A DNA stretch of 64,000 nucleotides, taken from Anaerobacillus sp. CMMVII. Lineage in GTDB: Bacteria > Bacillota > Bacilli > Bacillales > Anaerobacillaceae. The first letter of the stretch is position 1; each line of letters starts with the position of its first letter. Positions 61,232 through 64,000 of the stretch are shown here, piece after piece. Location: positions 248,001 to 312,000 of the forward strand of contig NZ_JACEHK010000015.1 of assembly GCF_025377685.1 (NCBI RefSeq), read 5' to 3'. The translations under genes were made by a program, and so were the position numbers. Below the pieces are notes generated by a model. It saw nothing but the letters and a program-made list of their open reading frames with translations, made no database searches and was not told the origin of the DNA.

Positions 61232-62352
61232 ATGGACAATCACAGTTATCAAATAACAAAGCTTGAAATGACGATTACCTTAGTTTCAATGATTATTGGT
61301 GTAGGTATATTAACGTTGCCTAGGGCGCTAGCGAAAGCGATTGGAACTCCTGATGGTTGGATTGCAATTATTCTTGGTGCAGTGATTAATATGTTCATCG
61401 TTTATCTTATTGTTCGTCTTCACCGGAACTTCCCTGGTAAAACGTTTATCGGTTCTTGGGGAGACAAGCATATAGGAAAGTGGGTGGGGAAACTATTTAG
61501 TGTTTTGTTTCTTGTTTACTTTGTCATTTTGGTGGCGTATGAAGCTAGAATTTTAACGGTAGTAGTAAAAATCTATTTATTAGATCGTAGTCCAACTGAA
61601 GTTGTTGCTTTACTAGTTATTTTAGCAACAACATTTGCTGTAACGAAAGGAGTTCAAGGAATCGTTCACCTGAACTTAATGTTCTTTCCTATCGTTATGT
61701 TAATTTAATGATCATCATTGTTTTTAATGTACCCCAAGCAAATGTAGACGAGCTTTTACCGATTGCAGCTGAAGGACTTTCTCCGATTTTCACGGGAGTT
61801 TCAGAAACCGCACTCGCCTTTTTAGGAATAGAAATATTATTTTTCTTTTTAGCTTATGTTAAGCCTCAAGATTTAAAGGCTACGATGTTAAACGTTGGCA
61901 TCGGTTTTATTGCGATTTTATATTTAATCATTACCTTGTTAAGTTTTACCGTCATCGGTTTTGGAGCTACAGAATCAACGACATTTCCGTTAGTTGCTCT
62001 GGCAAAGGAAGTAGAAATAATTGAAGGGGTAGTGGAGCGGATTGAACCATTTATGATAGCGGTCTGGATCATGTCGATTTTTAATACAATGGCTATCGCT
62101 CATTTCCTCGCCACCAAGATTGTCAAAGATGAGATGTTGAAGAAAATCAGATTTTCAAGTATCGCCATTTGGTTAGCAGGTATTGCCTTTATTATTATTT
62201 TTATCCCAGACTCTATCCAAGAAGCATTTTTATTAGGTGATTATGTATCGTACTTTGGCTTAGCGCTTACGTGCTCAGTTTTAGTTTCGGGATATCTATT
62301 AGTACTCTTGAAAAAGAAAGGCAATAAACAAGAGAAAAGCGAGGCGGTCTAA
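61232..62352 (+). CDS. Spore germination protein, GerAB type (one frameshift)
   Basis: The B subunit of a GerA-family receptor, about 373 residues, with ten predicted membrane helices of the amino-acid permease superfamily; B subunits bind the germinant. The start has KLEMTITLVSMIIGVGILTLPRALAK. The frame breaks at 61706; one T added to 61704-61706 gives FFPIVMLILMIIIVFNVPQA and unites both parts. ATG 61232 overlaps the ribosome-site region of the preceding gene's end. It is followed 1 nt later by gerC. Confidence 0.88.
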
Positions 62353-62353
62353 A

Positions 62354-63547
62354 GTGATTAGAATAGTCTTGGTAGTAATAGTATGCTTACTCCTTTTAAC
62401 GTCTTGCTGGGATCGAAAAGAAATTGAAGAATTAGGTCTTGTTCTGGCGGTAGCTATCGACCCCCTAGAAGAGGAGGAGATGGAACAATTTGAAGGTCAA
62501 TTTAAAAGAGAAACAAGGAAAGAACCTGAACAACTATTTAAATCGACATTTCAAATTGTCATTCCAAGTACGATAACTGAAGGCCGACAACTTGAAGAAA
62601 AGGCTTTTTTTAATATAAGTTCGGTAGGGCGAACGAACTTTAAAATCGTTCGAAATATAGCTTCGAGAAGAAGCCGGCGTTTAAATTTTGAACATTTAAA
62701 AGTAATCATCATTAATGAAAAATTAGCACGATCTGGAGCGATTGGCAAAATGGTTGACCTGTATATTAGAGATCATGAAATGCGCAGAAGAACGTTAATG
62801 TATGTCTCAAAAGGGAAAGCTGAAGACGTGTTAGAGAAGAAACTTCCTCTAGAAATGATGCCTGCGTTATCGATGAAGATGATCCAAGATAATTATCCAG
62901 CACATCAAGGGATGCCAGTCCCAGTAGAGATTGGTGAATTAAGTGGGGCTGTCATTGGTGAAAAAAGTTATCTTATTCCAAGAATTACTGCAAAAGAAGG
63001 GAAAGATTTTATCATTGCAGGTGCTGGGGTATTTCTTGGTAAGACAAATGAATTAATTGGTTGGTTAGGAGAAGAAGACCTTGAAGGGTATAATTTTATG
63101 GTAGGTGAGGCTGAAAATGCCATTGTCGAGGTTAGGTTTAAAGAAAATCTATTCGTTTATGAGCTTGATGGTATGGAGACTGAAATCAATTATATGCGAA
63201 AAAATGAGACTGACCATTTCCAGGTAAGAATAAAAACTGAGGGGACATTCGTAGAGAACTGGTTAGAAGGAGTTGAGATTGGTGATCAAGCGACGATAGA
63301 AGAGCTTGAGAAAGCTATAGAAGAGGAAATAAAATTCGTCACAGAAAAAATTGTGAAGAAGATGCAAGAAGAATTTCACGCTGATATTTTTAAACTATAT
63401 ACTTCCGTGAAAAAGAAGAATTATCCATACTGGACGAAAATTGAAGATCAATGGGACGGAAAAGATGGCTATTTTTCTAAAGCAGTTGTTGAGATTGATG
63501 TAAAAGCTAAGATTAGGCATTATATGACAAAAGAACGGTTAACATAG
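62354..63547 (+). CDS. Ger(x)C family spore germination lipoprotein
   Basis: The C subunit of the receptor, 397 residues. The lipobox LLLLTSCWDRKEIEELG gives a lipidated Cys followed by the strongly conserved WDxxEI. Later conserved parts are RRSRRLNFEHLKVIIINE, DHEMRRRTLMYVSKG and the C-terminal SVKKKNYPYWTKIEDQWD. GTG 62354 follows the gerB stop by 1 nt, with AGCGAGGCGG as ribosome site. Confidence 0.93.
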   Translation: MIRIVLVVIVCLLLLTSCWDRKEIEELGLVLAVAIDPLEEEEMEQFEGQFKRETRKEPEQLFKSTFQIVIPSTITEGRQLEEKAFFNISSVGRTNFKIVRNIASRRSRRLNFEHLKVIIINEKLARSGAIGKMVDLYIRDHEMRRRTLMYVSKGKAEDVLEKKLPLEMMPALSMKMIQDNYPAHQGMPVPVEIGELSGAVIGEKSYLIPRITAKEGKDFIIAGAGVFLGKTNELIGWLGEEDLEGYNFMVGEAENAIVEVRFKENLFVYELDGMETEINYMRKNETDHFQVRIKTEGTFVENWLEGVEIGDQATIEELEKAIEEEIKFVTEKIVKKMQEEFHADIFKLYTSVKKKNYPYWTKIEDQWDGKDGYFSKAVVEIDVKAKIRHYMTKERLT

Positions 63548-63557
63548 GGAGAAAATA

Positions 63558-64000
63558 ATGCTAAAGAAACTATTTTCAAAATTAAATGCAAAAAGTGCAC
63601 GCCAGGGGCATGATTATACAATTGCTCTTACGGGAAATTTAGATGAAACAGTTCAGTCAATAATAAATATTGTCGGTGAAAGCGATGATATTTTACAAAG
63701 AAACTTTTTAATTGGAAAGAAAATACCGGCAACGCTCTTCTTTGTAGATGGACTTTGTGATTCAGATAGTATAGAGGAGGATATTATCCGTCCGCTTATG
63801 TACTTTAATGAACAAGAAAAGCTTGATAAAAAACATCTTCTAACCTATATAGAAAATGAGGTAGTGACATTAAGTGAGGTTAAAACAGAAGAGTCATTAG
63901 AAAAAGCGATTCTTCCGTTATTATCAGGTGAAACGCTTCTTGTAATTGAAGGGATTAACAAATTAATTCTTTTGAAACAAGGCAATTTAATCAACGAAGT
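63558..64000 (+). CDS. Spore germination protein, GerAA type (partial)
   Basis: The N-terminal 147 residues of the A subunit; the gene runs off the window. The visible part is the cytoplasmic N-terminal domain: NIVGESDDILQRNFLIGKK, ATLFFVDGLCD and LLSGETLLVIEGINKLILL. GerAA proteins continue with membrane helices; oligomers of this subunit form the ion channel opened at germination. ATG 63558 follows AGGGAGAAA, 10 nt after gerC. The A gene comes last, whereas the usual order is A-B-C. Confidence 0.9.
   Translation, partial: MLKKLFSKLNAKSARQGHDYTIALTGNLDETVQSIINIVGESDDILQRNFLIGKKIPATLFFVDGLCDSDSIEEDIIRPLMYFNEQEKLDKKHLLTYIENEVVTLSEVKTEESLEKAILPLLSGETLLVIEGINKLILLKQGNLINE

Overview
The window is AT-rich, spore-former DNA from the family Bacillaceae. 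It carries an alpha/beta-type small acid-soluble spore protein, YheC/YheD spore-coat-associated ATP-grasp proteins, YjcZ-type and YhaL sporulation proteins and a GerA-family germinant receptor operon. It also keeps the gene neighbourhood known from the Bacillus subtilis yhe/yha/hpr/ecs/pbpF segment. I cannot name the species. There are no rRNA or tRNA genes, no CRISPR and no intact insertion sequence.

Layout. 1-4.7 kb: cydB, cydD, cydC (cytochrome bd oxidase and its ABC maturation transporter). 4.75-6.7 kb: a cysteine-rich locus with a MarR-type regulator, an ArsP-like permease, a 33-residue Cys-Cys peptide and a protein of the CGCGG putative radical-SAM-modified RiPP family; two copies of one operator-like motif precede the regulator and the permease. 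6.7-7.6 kb: an array of about 17 units of a 52-bp tandem repeat, then a NERD-domain protein. 8.7-9.9 kb: a decayed ECF sigma / DUF4179-DUF5643 locus. 10-12.7 kb: a cNMP-CBS-DUF294 nucleotidyltransferase-like protein and a DnaQ-type exonuclease. 13-14.6 kb: a processed acidic surface protein with an LPITA motif and its class D sortase. 14.6-19.1 kb: a BmrCD-like heterodimeric multidrug ABC exporter behind a 600-nt leader with a 28-codon reading frame and intrinsic terminators. 19.1-26.5 kb: oxidoreductase, pirin, DsbD/CcdA-like protein, HemAT, spore protein, MsmX and a PucR-type regulator. 27-32.1 kb: four YheC/YheD-family genes in a row. 32.5-36 kb: yheB, yheA, yhaX-like, yhzD, a Gly-Tyr-Pro repeat protein. 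36-36.5 kb: an IS1182-family remnant. 36.6-50.3 kb: yhaO, yhaN, a CssRS-like two-component system, yhaM, yhaL, prsA, yhaI, hpr, yhaH, serC. 50.9-60.8 kb: hit, an acyl-CoA ligase, ecsABC, yhaA, ccdA-like, pbpF. 61-64 kb: a ger operon (small membrane protein, B, C, start of A).

Functional themes. Much of 36-57 kb concerns secretion and cell-surface quality control (CssRS, PrsA, EcsABC, Hpr) and nucleic-acid maintenance (YhaO, YhaN, YhaM). The 27-36 kb block is sporulation-linked. The exporter locus looks controlled by translation-coupled attenuation.

Two window-wide properties matter to a reader. First, twelve genes are interrupted or altered by losses of exactly one base in short homopolymers (17 sites, all deletions). 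This pattern suggests sequencing undercalls more than real pseudogenes, so I annotate these genes as single units. Second, intergenic space is packed with at least five families of non-coding repeats, including MITE-like elements of two sizes that share terminal inverted repeats.
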